Below, in pieces: positions 1 to 6,977 of a DNA stretch of 10,757 nt (positions are counted from its first letter, which is position 1; each line of letters begins with the position of its first letter). The position numbers were made by a program, and so were the translations under genes. Source of the stretch: an uncultured Collinsella sp. (GTDB lineage Bacteria; Actinomycetota; Coriobacteriia; Coriobacteriales; Coriobacteriaceae); NCBI GenBank assembly GCA_902465465.1, contig CABQNF010000021.1, forward strand, positions 1 through 10,757, read 5' to 3'. Below the pieces are notes generated by a model that saw only the letters and a program-made list of their open reading frames with translations, was not told the origin of the DNA and did no database searches.

Positions 1-55
1 GCCGAATAGTGGGTCGCATTTTCCGGATGGGGTGGGTTGCGGAAAGTGCGACCCG
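1..55 (+). repeat. 55-bp direct repeat, copy 1
   Basis: This 55-bp sequence is identical to positions 160-214, giving a spacing of 159 bp between the copies. It contains one complete form-A hairpin (arms 11-24 and 41-54, with a 16-nt G/T-rich loop). It touches the window edge, so the true repeat may extend further left. Confidence 0.9.
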
Positions 56-159
56 TCCCAAATTAGCTACCCATGGGTGGGATGAGGTTGGTGCAAGGCA
101 GCCTGTCCCCTTGTGCCGGCGCTGCATCGAACGCTCGGGAAAATGCGACCCGGTTTTTG

Positions 160-214
160 GCCGAATAGTGGGTCGCATTTTCCGGATGGGGTGGGTTGCG
201 GAAAGTGCGACCCG
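160..214 (+). repeat. 55-bp direct repeat, copy 2
   Basis: This is an exact second copy of positions 1-55, and the two diverge at the next base on the right. Its left hairpin arm (170-183) is also perfectly complementary to 138-151, so two alternative hairpins can form here. Confidence 0.9.
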
Positions 215-349
215 GAATATTGTTCTGAAACGGGATGCGGTTTCCCTGATGTGCCTCAAACGGAAAGCGCATCCCATTCCGGAGCTCCAAAACGGGATGC
301 GCTTTCCGCGCGGAAGAATTGTCGCAGCTGCGTTAAGCAGTGTCGCTCG

Positions 350-1018
350 TTACTCGCCCAGAATCAGCGCCGCTAGCTCGTTCTGGGTGTCCACCACGTA
401 GTCGGCGCCGGCGGACTCCAGCTCTGCGCGGCCGCGGAAGCCCCAGCTGACGCCCGCACTCTTAAGGCTGGCGTTGTGACCGGTCAGGATATCGACATTG
501 GAATCGCCCACATAGAGCGTGGTTGCCGGATCGGCGCCCAGCTCCTCCATCACATGCAGCGTGACGGGTGCTTCGGGCTTAGGCGGAAACGCGTCAACAC
601 GGCCCTGCACCAGCGCAAAGCGCTCGGAACCAAAATACTTCTCGATAAGCGGAGCCGCCGAGACGTGGTCCTTGTTGGTGAGCACGGCAAGCTGAACGCC
701 CGCGGCGCGTAGGCGGTCGAGCATCTCGATCGTGCCGGCATAGGGGGCGGTGTGGTCCTCCTTGTGCTCGCCGTAGTAAGCCCTAAACTCGGCAAGCGCC
801 TGCTCAAACATGCGGCCGTCGCCCGCATACTCGGCGGGCATAAAGCGCTCAACCAGCTTGAGCATGCCGTTTCCCACCTTGTAGCGGTACTCGTCTACGG
901 CAAACGTGGGCCAGCCGTGCATCTCGCAGGTATGGTTGCCGGCGGCCGCCAGGTCCTCGAGTGTGTTGAGGATGGTGCCGTCCAGGTCAAAGATCACATG
1001 GGAAAAAGCTGCTGCCAT
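350..1018 (-). CDS. HAD-family phosphatase (phosphoglycolate phosphatase-like)
   Basis: The 222-residue protein is a complete haloacid dehalogenase-type phosphatase. Motif I is DLDGT at residues 11-15 (nucleophile Asp11, acid/base Asp13). Motif II is the Thr114 of VLTNKD, motif III is Lys147 in PPKPEA, and motif IV is GDSNVD at 171-176. A helical cap (about 18-90) sits between motifs I and II, as in Gph-type enzymes. The family hydrolyses phosphate monoesters such as 2-phosphoglycolate or related metabolites in the cytoplasm, and the substrate cannot be fixed from sequence. The start chosen is the ATG at 1018, because GGGAG lies about 8 nt upstream and the DLDGT motif then falls at the usual distance from the N terminus; an in-frame start at 1096 would add 26 unsupported residues. 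It follows hypE by about 120 bp and may be co-transcribed, but it has no known role in hydrogenase maturation. Confidence 0.9.
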   Translation of the reverse strand: MAAAFSHVIFDLDGTILNTLEDLAAAGNHTCEMHGWPTFAVDEYRYKVGNGMLKLVERFMPAEYAGDGRMFEQALAEFRAYYGEHKEDHTAPYAGTIEMLDRLRAAGVQLAVLTNKDHVSAAPLIEKYFGSERFALVQGRVDAFPPKPEAPVTLHVMEELGADPATTLYVGDSNVDILTGHNASLKSAGVSWGFRGRAELESAGADYVVDTQNELAALILGE

Positions 1019-1052
1019 AAAAACTCCCGTCATTGGGTTTAAAACGCACCCC

Positions 1053-1058
1053 ATAATA
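1053..1058 (-). promoter_or_regulatory. Possible -10 box upstream of the phosphatase gene
   Basis: TATTAT is read on the minus strand 34 nt before the phosphatase ATG, in the 123-bp gap after hypE. No convincing -35 box is seen at 16-18 nt, so this is only a candidate for an internal promoter. Confidence 0.25.
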
Positions 1059-1141
1059 CTGGGCTTCCGCGTTGGGCGTGCTTGGAATCTGAACATCTCC
1101 AGGGGTATCAGGCCGCATCGCGCCGACCGTGTGGTTTCGCC

Positions 1142-2176
1142 CTAGCAAATCCTCGGCAGCTGCTCTCCCACGAGCATGTCGAGGATACGGGTCGAGCCCC
1201 AGCCGGTGCGCACGCGCACAGCGGGACGGGCGCCCTCGGCAAGCGGCAGCACGCGACCGATGATGGCGGCATTCTCACCGTAGCGCGCGGCGCGCATGGC
1301 TGCCAGCGCGGCATCGGCTTGCTCGGCAGGCACGACGGCAACCATCTTGCCCTCGTTTGCCACCTGCAGCACATCGTAGCCGAGCATCTCACATGCCGCC
1401 TGCACGTCGGGGCGCACGGGCACGGCATCCTCGTCGACCTCCATGGCAACGCCGCTGGCCTGTGCAAACTCGTTGAGTGTGGACGCCAGGCCACCGCGCG
1501 TGGGGTCGCGGAAGCAACGTGTGTCGGGTGCTGCGGAAAGCACATCGGCAATCAGGTGGTTGAGCGGCGCGGCGTCGCTTTCGATGGTGCTCGAAAACGC
1601 CAGACCCTCGCGCTGACTCATGATGGCGATGCCGTGGTCACCCAGTGTGCCCGACACCAGGATGACGTCGCCGGGCCGGCAGTTTGCGCCGCTGAGCGCC
1701 ACGCCCGCGGGTACCTCGCCCACACCGGCGGTATTGATATAGACGCCGTCGGCCCCGCCGCGCTCGACCACCTTAGTGTCGCCCGTGATTATGGACACGC
1801 CCGCTTCGTGCGCCGTTTCGGCCATCGTCTGCACAATCTGGTGGAGCTTATCCATGGGATAGCCCTCTTCGAGGATAAAGCCGCACGATAGGTAGCGCAC
1901 GTTGGCGCCCGAGGTCGCGACGTCGTTGACGGTTCCGCACACGGCGAGGCGGCCGATGTTGCCACCGGGGAAGAACTGCGGCGAGACTACAAAGCTGTCG
2001 GTCGACATGGCGATGCGCCCGCTCGCGGGCAGCGCGGCGACGCCGGCGTCGTTGCCTTCGAGCAGCTCGGGCGACCCAAAGGCATCCAAAAAGACCTCAT
2101 CGATGATGCGCTTCATCATCTGTCCGCCGGAGCCGTGGCCCAGCAGGACGGTGCTATCGGTAACGCTATGGGACAT
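1142..2176 (-). CDS. hypE: Hydrogenase maturation factor HypE (thiocarboxamide dehydratase)
   Basis: HypE takes a carbamoyl group from HypF onto its C-terminal cysteine and dehydrates it with ATP to a thiocyanate, the source of the CN ligands of the [NiFe] hydrogenase active site. The 344-residue protein is full length for the family. It has the N-terminal GHGSGG loop (residues 13-18), the AIR-synthase/PurM-like ATP-binding half with STDSFV (about 58-63), the RDPTRGGLA motif near the middle, and the diagnostic C-terminal PRIC, with Cys344 as the last residue. The ATG at 2176 is preceded by GGAG at a spacing of 8 nt. It follows hypD by 84 bp. All expected motifs are intact, so it should be active. 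Confidence 0.97.
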   Translation of the reverse strand: MSHSVTDSTVLLGHGSGGQMMKRIIDEVFLDAFGSPELLEGNDAGVAALPASGRIAMSTDSFVVSPQFFPGGNIGRLAVCGTVNDVATSGANVRYLSCGFILEEGYPMDKLHQIVQTMAETAHEAGVSIITGDTKVVERGGADGVYINTAGVGEVPAGVALSGANCRPGDVILVSGTLGDHGIAIMSQREGLAFSSTIESDAAPLNHLIADVLSAAPDTRCFRDPTRGGLASTLNEFAQASGVAMEVDEDAVPVRPDVQAACEMLGYDVLQVANEGKMVAVVPAEQADAALAAMRAARYGENAAIIGRVLPLAEGARPAVRVRTGWGSTRILDMLVGEQLPRIC

Positions 2177-2201
2177 ATCGAAAACTCCAATCGTGGGTGG
2201 A

Positions 2202-2207
2202 ATTATA
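2202..2207 (-). promoter_or_regulatory. Possible -10 box (TATAAT) for hypE
   Basis: A perfect TATAAT is read on the minus strand 25 nt upstream of the hypE ATG, in the hypD-hypE gap. The -35 region is poor (CAGTCG at 17 nt), so an internal hypE promoter is plausible but unproven. Confidence 0.35.
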
Positions 2208-2235
2208 TGGGTGAGGCGCAGCGTCGACTGGTCCG

Positions 2236-2251
2236 CCGTTCGTTAGAACGG
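2236..2251 (-). other. Small hairpin in the hypD-hypE gap
   Basis: CCGTTC (2236-2241) and GAACGG (2246-2251) form a 6-bp stem with a 4-nt loop, just downstream of the hypD stop codon. There is no U-tract, so it may be a processing or stability element rather than a terminator. Confidence 0.3.
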
Positions 2252-2260
2252 TGGAACCTA

Positions 2261-3373
2261 TTAGCCTCGGTAGCGGAAATATGCTGCGCAGCTGCCCTCG
2301 GAGCTCACCATGCAGGGGCCGACGGGATGCTCGGGCGTACAAGCGTGGCCGAACAGGGGGCAGTCGCTCGGCGTAATGGCCCCGCGCAGCACGTCGCCGC
2401 AGCGGCACCCGCGTGGCTCGACCGTCGGCTCGATGGACACGTCAAAGCGCATGCTGGCATCAAAGTGCGAAAACTCGGGACGAATGGCGAGTCCCGAAGC
2501 CGCAATCGATCCCAGCCCGCGCCACGTGGTATCGCACGGCTCAAATACCTGCTCGACCAGCTGGCGCGCCACAGGATTGCCGTCGGCATTGACGCCGCGA
2601 CGGTAGGCGTTGTCGATCGCGGGTTGCCCCTCAACAACCATCTGGACCAGCATGCAGATACCCTGCAAGATGTCGACCGGCTCAAATCCCGTGACCACGC
2701 CCGGGGTACTGAATTCGTCGACCAAAAAGCTAAAGGGCGCCAAGCCCGTGATGGTGGCGACGTGGCCCGGCAGGATAAAGCCGTCGATGGCGGTCTCGGG
2801 ATCGTTGGCGATGGCACGCAACGCCGGCGGCGTGGTCTTGTGGGCGCAATAGACCGAAAAGTTCAAAAGCCCGCGTGCCTCGGCCTCCAAGACGGCGGCG
2901 GCGATGGTGGGCGTCGTAGTCTCAAAGCCCACGCCCATAAAAATGACCGGACGACCGGGTTTTTGCTCGGCAATGTCGAGCGCGTCGAGCGGGGAGTAGA
3001 CGATGCGAATATCGCGCCCCGCCGCTTTTTGCGCAGCGAGCGAGGTGGATGATCCAGGCACGCGCATCATGTCGCCAAAGGTGGTGATGATGGCGCCGTC
3101 TATGTTGGCGAGCGCGATTGCGTGGTCGATGTCGCGGTTGGCGGTGACGCAGACGGGGCAGCCCGGGCCGCTCAGCAGCTTGAGCCCGGCCGGCATAATG
3201 GAGCGAAAGCCATAGCGTCCGATGCTCACGGTATGCGTGCCGCAGACTTCCATAAGGTTGATGGTGCGGTCGCCGACGAGTTCATGAATGCGCTCGATGA
3301 GCTCGCGAGCCAGCTTGGGATTGCGGAATGCCGAGAAGTCGATACCGGAGCGAGCCGGTTGTTCGGGCGCCAC
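2261..3373 (-). CDS. hypD: Hydrogenase maturation factor HypD
   Basis: HypD is the iron-sulfur scaffold that, with HypC, carries the Fe(CN)2CO precursor of the [NiFe] hydrogenase cofactor. The 370-residue protein has every family hallmark. CGTHT is at residues 44-48, GPGCPVC at 69-75, GFETTTP at 149-155, and the C-terminal cluster region runs from CRCG (Cys323, Cys325) through Cys338, Cys345, Cys354 and Cys362. The start is a GTG at 3373 whose G is shared with the hypC stop codon (TAGTG, 1-nt overlap). A GGAGG about 8 nt upstream, inside the hypC coding end, supports this start and points to translational coupling, which suits two proteins that act as a complex. Confidence 0.97.
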   Translation of the reverse strand: MAPEQPARSGIDFSAFRNPKLARELIERIHELVGDRTINLMEVCGTHTVSIGRYGFRSIMPAGLKLLSGPGCPVCVTANRDIDHAIALANIDGAIITTFGDMMRVPGSSTSLAAQKAAGRDIRIVYSPLDALDIAEQKPGRPVIFMGVGFETTTPTIAAAVLEAEARGLLNFSVYCAHKTTPPALRAIANDPETAIDGFILPGHVATITGLAPFSFLVDEFSTPGVVTGFEPVDILQGICMLVQMVVEGQPAIDNAYRRGVNADGNPVARQLVEQVFEPCDTTWRGLGSIAASGLAIRPEFSHFDASMRFDVSIEPTVEPRGCRCGDVLRGAITPSDCPLFGHACTPEHPVGPCMVSSEGSCAAYFRYRG

Positions 3374-3633
3374 TAGTAAGCCTCCGCCGGGTTGGTGGCA
3401 AGCTGGTCTTCTTCGACCAGCTCGGACATGGCATTAACGAGCTCGAGCGTTTCCTGCGCTTCCTGCTCGTTGACAATCTGGATGCCAAAGCCGGCGTGTA
3501 CGAGAATGTAGTCGCCAACCTGCGCCGTCGGCACGAGTCGCAGCGACACGGGGCGCTCGATGCCCATCATGTCGACGGTGGCCTTGAGGTCGTCGTCGCG
3601 TTTGACTACTTTACCGGGAACGGCAAGGCACAT
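3373..3633 (-). CDS. hypC: Hydrogenase maturation chaperone HypC
   Basis: HypC/HybG is a small chaperone that binds the hydrogenase large-subunit precursor and HypD and helps deliver the iron cofactor unit. The 86-residue protein starts MCLAVPGKV, where Cys2 is the essential iron/partner ligand once the initiator Met is removed. It keeps the OB-like core ending in VGDYILVHAGFGIQIV (about residues 39-54). Its length is usual for the family. A GGGG-type ribosome site lies just upstream of the ATG. The stop codon overlaps the hypD start by one base. Confidence 0.96.
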   Translation of the reverse strand: MCLAVPGKVVKRDDDLKATVDMMGIERPVSLRLVPTAQVGDYILVHAGFGIQIVNEQEAQETLELVNAMSELVEEDQLATNPAEAY

Positions 3634-3679
3634 AATGTTCCCCTTTTAGACGCTTTGCGCTGGACGGGCGCTCAATAAT

Positions 3680-3718
3680 CCATCAGTTGATGGTAGCGCT
3701 CGCGGGGTTCGCGGGCAA
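3680..3718 (-). promoter_or_regulatory. Candidate promoter with overlapping dyad for hypCDE
   Basis: In the 134-bp gap between hypF and hypC, the minus strand reads TTGCCC (3718-3713), a 17-nt spacer and TACCAT (3695-3690), a plausible weak sigma-70-type promoter. A dyad CCATCA-GT-TGATGG (3680-3693 on the plus strand) overlaps the -10 box and could be a repressor site. No regulator can be named, and it does not match the E. coli NikR operator (GTATGA-N16-TCATAC). Confidence 0.35.
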
Positions 3719-3767
3719 ACGCGTTACGCCTGTGAGACGGCTGGGCGCGGCGGCGTGCGAGGGCAAG

Positions 3768-6452
3768 CTACTGTGATGCGGTCTGCGCAAGACGAGCGCT
3801 TGCGACCGCCGCCTGACCGTAGGCGATGCAGCCGTCATTGACGGGTACGGTGTGGGGGACCAAGATAGCAAGGCCCGCGCTTTTGAGCTCGCGGGCGAGG
3901 AGCTGAAGCAGAAGTCGGTTCATGAACACGCCACCCGAGAGCGCGACGGTATCGATGCTTTCGCGCGCGCAGATTTCGCGTGCGATTCGTGCCGAAGAGC
4001 GCGCGATAGCGATGTGGAATCCGAGCGCGAGCCGGTCGGCGGATTCTCCGGTCTCGATTCTGCTCAAAAGTGCCTCAAAAAGTGGCTTGGGGTTCAGAAT
4101 GAGAGGGCTGTCCGAGGCATCCTGGACAGTTAGTTCAGATACGTATTTTTTAGAGTGGCTCTGGGTGGCAAAAGCCGTCTGTGAGAACTCCAAATGGGTC
4201 GATTTGGGGCCTGTGCCGGGCGCGCTTGTCGCAAATAGGGTGTCTGGAGAGCCTTTTTTGGCCAAATTTGAGGCAAAAATGCCAGATAGGGGGTTAGTAG
4301 TTAATACGTATCTGAACAAACTGTCCAGAGACGTTGAGACGGATGCGGATACGCCCACCTGATTGCCAGCGAAACGGCTGATTTCGCCGTCAAGCGCGCG
4401 CCAGGCGGCGGCTTCGAGTTCTATGGCGGGCTCGCCTTCGTAGGTTGCCTTGTCGCAGATGCCCAGAATCGCTGCCGCGGCATCAAAGAGACGCCCCATG
4501 CTGCTGGTACGCGGGCTGTTGATGCCGCGCTCGATCATGGTGGCCGTCACGCTGCGCGTTTGCCCGTCGAGGCTGTCCAAAAGCCGAGCGGCGCCTGGGT
4601 GCTCGAGCAGACCGAGCTCACTGAGTAGGGCAAAGGCGTTGCGGCGGGCGTCGCGCACGGAGGCCGCCCCACCGGGGAGCGCCCAGGTGCGCAAATGCGC
4701 GGCGCGCTCAAAGCCGCCAAGGCTGGCAACAAGAAACTCGCCGCCCCAAATGGTCTCATCGGTGCCGGCTCCGGTGCCGTCAAAGGCGATGCCAAGGACA
4801 CGCGCGTCGGTTGTAAGCCGGCCCGCGGCGATGGCCTCGGCCATTACGCTCGCGATATGCGCATGATGGTGCTGCACCTCGACGAGCGGCAGATTGCATT
4901 TTCGCGCCTGCTCGCGCGCCCACTGGCCCGATAGATAGCTGGGGTGTACATCGCAGGCCAAGGCGGCGGGCGCCAAGTCAAAGAGATTTTCCAAGCGCGT
5001 GCGCGCGGCGTTCCAGGCATCGAAGGTCCCGCCGTTTTCAACATCGCCGATATGCTGCGACACAAAACAGGTTGCCTTGCCGTTCGTCCCTTCACGCGTG
5101 AGCGCAATCGTGGCCTTTTGTTGTGGCCCGCAGGCGAGCACGCAGGACGGAGCGCGGTCGAGCGTCGGCAACGGCAGCGGCTGGGGTGCATATCCGCGAG
5201 CGCGGCGCACGGGCATAACGGCGCCGTTCGCCGCGCGCACTACAGAGTCGTCGTAGCGCGAGAGGATCGCGCGGTCGTTACCGAGCAACGCGTCGGCGAT
5301 GCCGGCGGCAACGAGGTGTTCCCAGGCGAGGTCGTCGTCGGTCTCGATGGGTTCTTCGCTCAGGTTTCCGCTGGTCATGACGAGCGCGTGCATACCGTGC
5401 GACGCGGCAGCTGCAAGCAGAAGATGCTGAAGCGGGGTGTAGGGGAGCATAACGCCAAGCTCGGGCAGGTCGTGCGCGACAGATGGCGCGAGGGCGAGGA
5501 TGTCGGGGGAACCGCCGTTGCCCTCGCCAACAGTGCGCCGGCGCAGCAGCACAATGGGGCGGATACTGCCGGCGAGAAGCTCGCGTTCAGCATCGTCGAT
5601 ATGGCACAGGCGCCCGGCATCGGCAAGACTGCGCACCGTGACGGCAAGCGGCTTATTGCTGCGACGCTTGCGACGGCGCAGCTCGGCCACCGCCTGCTCG
5701 TTGGCAGCGTCACAGGATAGATGGAATCCGCCCAGGCCCTTGATGGCGACGATGCCACCGCTGGCCAGCAGCTCAACGCAGCGCTCGATGATAGCGTCGC
5801 TGGCCTCGCGTGTGGTGCCGACGGCCGGTGTCGCGGACGAATTCCCGCACGCATCGCCGTTCACAGCCTCGCGCCACGTAATATGCGGCCCGCAATCAAA
5901 GCAGGCATCGGGCTGTGCGTGAAAGCGACGGTCGAGTGGATCGGCATACTCTGCGGCGCAGGCGGGGCACATGGGGAAACGGTCCATCGAGGTAGCCGCT
6001 CGGTCATAAGGCAGCGATCGGATGATGGTAAAGCGTGGACCGCAGTTAGTGCAGTTGATAAAGGGGTAGTGATAGCGTCGGTCGGCGGGATCGAACAACT
6101 CGCGCAGACAATCATCGCAGGTGGCGATATCGGGCGAGATGAGCGTGGTGTGCGCGGTCTGGTCCTGCGAGGCTATGATGCGAAAGCCCCGTTCATTGGC
6201 GGTATCCCAACCGTTGGCTGCCAGGTCCACAACCTCGACACGCTCAACGCGAGCCGCCGCGGGCGCATGCTCAGAAAGCGCGGCAGCAAAAGCATCGAGC
6301 GCATCGGCCGGAGCGTGCGCCTCGATGTGCACGCCGTCGCCCGCGTTGAGCACCCATCCGCAAATGCCATGCGCCATGGCCTCGCGATACACAAACGGCC
6401 GCATGCCGACGCCCTGCACAATGCCCGTTACATGGATATGCGCATGCCGCAT
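3768..6452 (-). CDS. hypF: Carbamoyltransferase HypF, with an in-frame inserted block
   Basis: HypF converts carbamoyl phosphate to carbamoyl-adenylate and hands the carbamoyl group to HypE, the first step in making the cyanide ligands of [NiFe] hydrogenase. Domains in order are acylphosphatase (residues 1 to about 92, with GIVQGVGMRPFVYR), two zinc fingers with the family spacing (Cys112/115, 134/137, 162/165, 184/187), a YrdC-like domain (about 210-400, with KGLGGFHL and TSGNLSEEP), and a Kae1-like carbamoyltransferase domain (HHHAH metal motif, FDGTGAGTDETIWGGEF, and ALSGGVFMN near the end). The ATG at 6452 is chosen because AAGGAGGG lies just upstream; an in-frame start at 6515 would add 21 residues. 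At 894 residues it is well above the usual 750 or so. Residues 709-777 are a foreign-looking in-frame block (see 4122-4328). The flanking Kae1 motifs are intact, so the protein may still work. Confidence 0.95.
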   Translation of the reverse strand: MRHAHIHVTGIVQGVGMRPFVYREAMAHGICGWVLNAGDGVHIEAHAPADALDAFAAALSEHAPAAARVERVEVVDLAANGWDTANERGFRIIASQDQTAHTTLISPDIATCDDCLRELFDPADRRYHYPFINCTNCGPRFTIIRSLPYDRAATSMDRFPMCPACAAEYADPLDRRFHAQPDACFDCGPHITWREAVNGDACGNSSATPAVGTTREASDAIIERCVELLASGGIVAIKGLGGFHLSCDAANEQAVAELRRRKRRSNKPLAVTVRSLADAGRLCHIDDAERELLAGSIRPIVLLRRRTVGEGNGGSPDILALAPSVAHDLPELGVMLPYTPLQHLLLAAAASHGMHALVMTSGNLSEEPIETDDDLAWEHLVAAGIADALLGNDRAILSRYDDSVVRAANGAVMPVRRARGYAPQPLPLPTLDRAPSCVLACGPQQKATIALTREGTNGKATCFVSQHIGDVENGGTFDAWNAARTRLENLFDLAPAALACDVHPSYLSGQWAREQARKCNLPLVEVQHHHAHIASVMAEAIAAGRLTTDARVLGIAFDGTGAGTDETIWGGEFLVASLGGFERAAHLRTWALPGGAASVRDARRNAFALLSELGLLEHPGAARLLDSLDGQTRSVTATMIERGINSPRTSSMGRLFDAAAAILGICDKATYEGEPAIELEAAAWRALDGEISRFAGNQVGVSASVSTSLDSLFRYVLTTNPLSGIFASNLAKKGSPDTLFATSAPGTGPKSTHLEFSQTAFATQSHSKKYVSELTVQDASDSPLILNPKPLFEALLSRIETGESADRLALGFHIAIARSSARIAREICARESIDTVALSGGVFMNRLLLQLLARELKSAGLAILVPHTVPVNDGCIAYGQAAVASARLAQTASQ
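4122..4147 (+). repeat. Terminal inverted repeat, left arm of the hypF insert
   Basis: This is the 26-bp arm that is the reverse complement of 4303-4328 at 25 of 26 positions. Pairing stops at both outer and inner edges, which defines the arm sharply. Confidence 0.9.
4303..4328 (-). repeat. Terminal inverted repeat, right arm of the hypF insert
   Basis: This is the 26-bp partner of 4122-4147. The single mismatch is at position 4318 (A where pairing needs T). Confidence 0.9.
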
Positions 6453-6481
6453 GCGACCCTCCTTCGTTGAAATGTGTGCTG

Positions 6482-6976
6482 TTACAGCCCCAGGCTCTGC
6501 TTGGTGGCGGCGCACGTGAGCTCGCCGTGCTTAACGCCGCGCAGGCCCAGCAGGCGGTCGGCTAGTTCGTAGACGCGCTCGCCGCGACCCTTGAGCGCCA
6601 GAATCTCCAAGCAGTTGTGGTGATCCAGATGCACGTGCATGGTCGATACGATCTCGTCGGTGTAGTCGTGCTGCACTTCGTCCAGACGGCGCGTCAGGTC
6701 GCCGGTATGGTGGTCGTAGATCATGGTGAGCGACCCGATAACATGCTCATCGGGCGTGCGCATCTGCTCCTTGGCGATCGAGGCGCGAATCAGGTCGCGC
6801 ACGGCCTCGGAGCGGTTGGCCACGTCGCCGCGGCGCGCGATCTGTTCGTCAAAACGGCGCAGCAGGTCGTCCGGTGCGGTAACCGAAAAGCGGACCAGCT
6901 CGGAGCTGGAGCCGCTGCAGCGGCAGCTCGCATCGTCGTCCGCACCGTGATCGTGCGCGTGCTCGTGCTCGGCCAC
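6482..6976 (-). CDS. nikR: Nickel-responsive regulator NikR with a His-rich N-terminal tail
   Basis: NikR binds Ni(II) and then represses nickel uptake or nickel-dependent genes. The 164-residue protein has a ribbon-helix-helix DNA-binding domain (about residues 27-68, LVRFSVTAP through RSEAVRDLIRAS) and the C-terminal ACT-like nickel domain. The four square-planar nickel ligands are present with family spacing: His103, His114, His116 and Cys122, equivalent to His76, His87, His89 and Cys95 of the E. coli protein. Unusually, about 25 extra residues precede the DNA-binding domain and include EHEHAHDHG (3-11) and CRC (18-20), a likely extra metal-binding tail. The start is a GTG at 6976, one base after the stop of the upstream gene, with only a weak ribosome site, so translation is probably coupled. 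It lies 29 bp before hypF and likely heads the maturation operon. Confidence 0.93.
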   Translation of the reverse strand: MAEHEHAHDHGADDDASCRCSGSSSELVRFSVTAPDDLLRRFDEQIARRGDVANRSEAVRDLIRASIAKEQMRTPDEHVIGSLTMIYDHHTGDLTRRLDEVQHDYTDEIVSTMHVHLDHHNCLEILALKGRGERVYELADRLLGLRGVKHGELTCAATKQSLGL

Positions 6977-6977
6977 G

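Larger units (their letters stand above)
1..314. repeat. Gene-free region of short inverted repeats
   Basis: No credible gene is seen in positions 1-349, and the stretch is filled with a repeated 14-bp palindrome arm. Form A, GGGTCGCATTTTCC or its near copies, occurs at 11-24 and 170-183, with complementary arms at 41-54, 138-151 and 200-213. Form B, GGGATGCGCTTTCC or near copies, occurs at 232-245 and 294-307, with its complement at 262-275. Neighbouring arms can form hairpins: 11-24 with 41-54 (13 of 14 bp), 138-151 with 170-183 (14 of 14), 170-183 with 200-213 (13 of 14), 232-245 with 262-275 (13 of 14) and 262-275 with 294-307 (14 of 14). This resembles REP/BIME-type intergenic repeats. 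It lies just downstream of the minus-strand phosphatase gene and may serve as its transcript end, although no clear U-tract is seen. Confidence 0.8.
4122..4328. mobile_element. 207-bp palindrome-ended element inserted in frame in hypF
   Basis: The left end (4122-4147, starting CTGGACAGT) and the right end (4303-4328, ending ACTGTCCAG) are inverted copies of each other over 26 bp, with one mismatch. The block is exactly 69 codons and is read through in the hypF frame as residues 709-777. By hand count it is about 48% GC (100 of 207), clearly below the surrounding gene. Its hypF-frame codons include TTA, ATA-like A/T-rich choices and AGA that are rare in the flanking sequence. A plus-strand frame is also open right across it (3922-4362). 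An inner stem, CCAAAT/ATTTGG, lies at 4190-4207. No clear target-site duplication is visible. It contains no transposase, so it would be a non-autonomous, MITE-like element or a coding-gene palindromic element similar in style to the Rickettsia palindromic elements. Confidence 0.75.

Noticed and set aside
1..214. CRISPR array suggested by repeated 55-bp units
   Set aside because: There are only two copies of the long unit, the spacing is 104 bp between them, the repeats contain wide-loop hairpins and no cas gene is present. A REP/BIME-type repeat fits better.
2135..3052. Long plus-strand frame of 305 codons opposite hypD/hypE
   Set aside because: It is antisense to two clear full-length genes, has no family motif and no ribosome site; long opposite frames are expected in GC-rich coding DNA. 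The same holds for 1082-1891, 4944-5720 and 5721-6470.
4122..4328. Group II intron, intein or IS element in hypF
   Set aside because: It is far too short and encodes no transposase, reverse transcriptase or intein splicing motifs; the frame is simply read through.
6453..6515. Longer HypF N terminus starting at 6515
   Set aside because: The extra 21 residues would overlap the nikR end region and lack family similarity, while AAGGAGGG sits exactly before the ATG at 6452.
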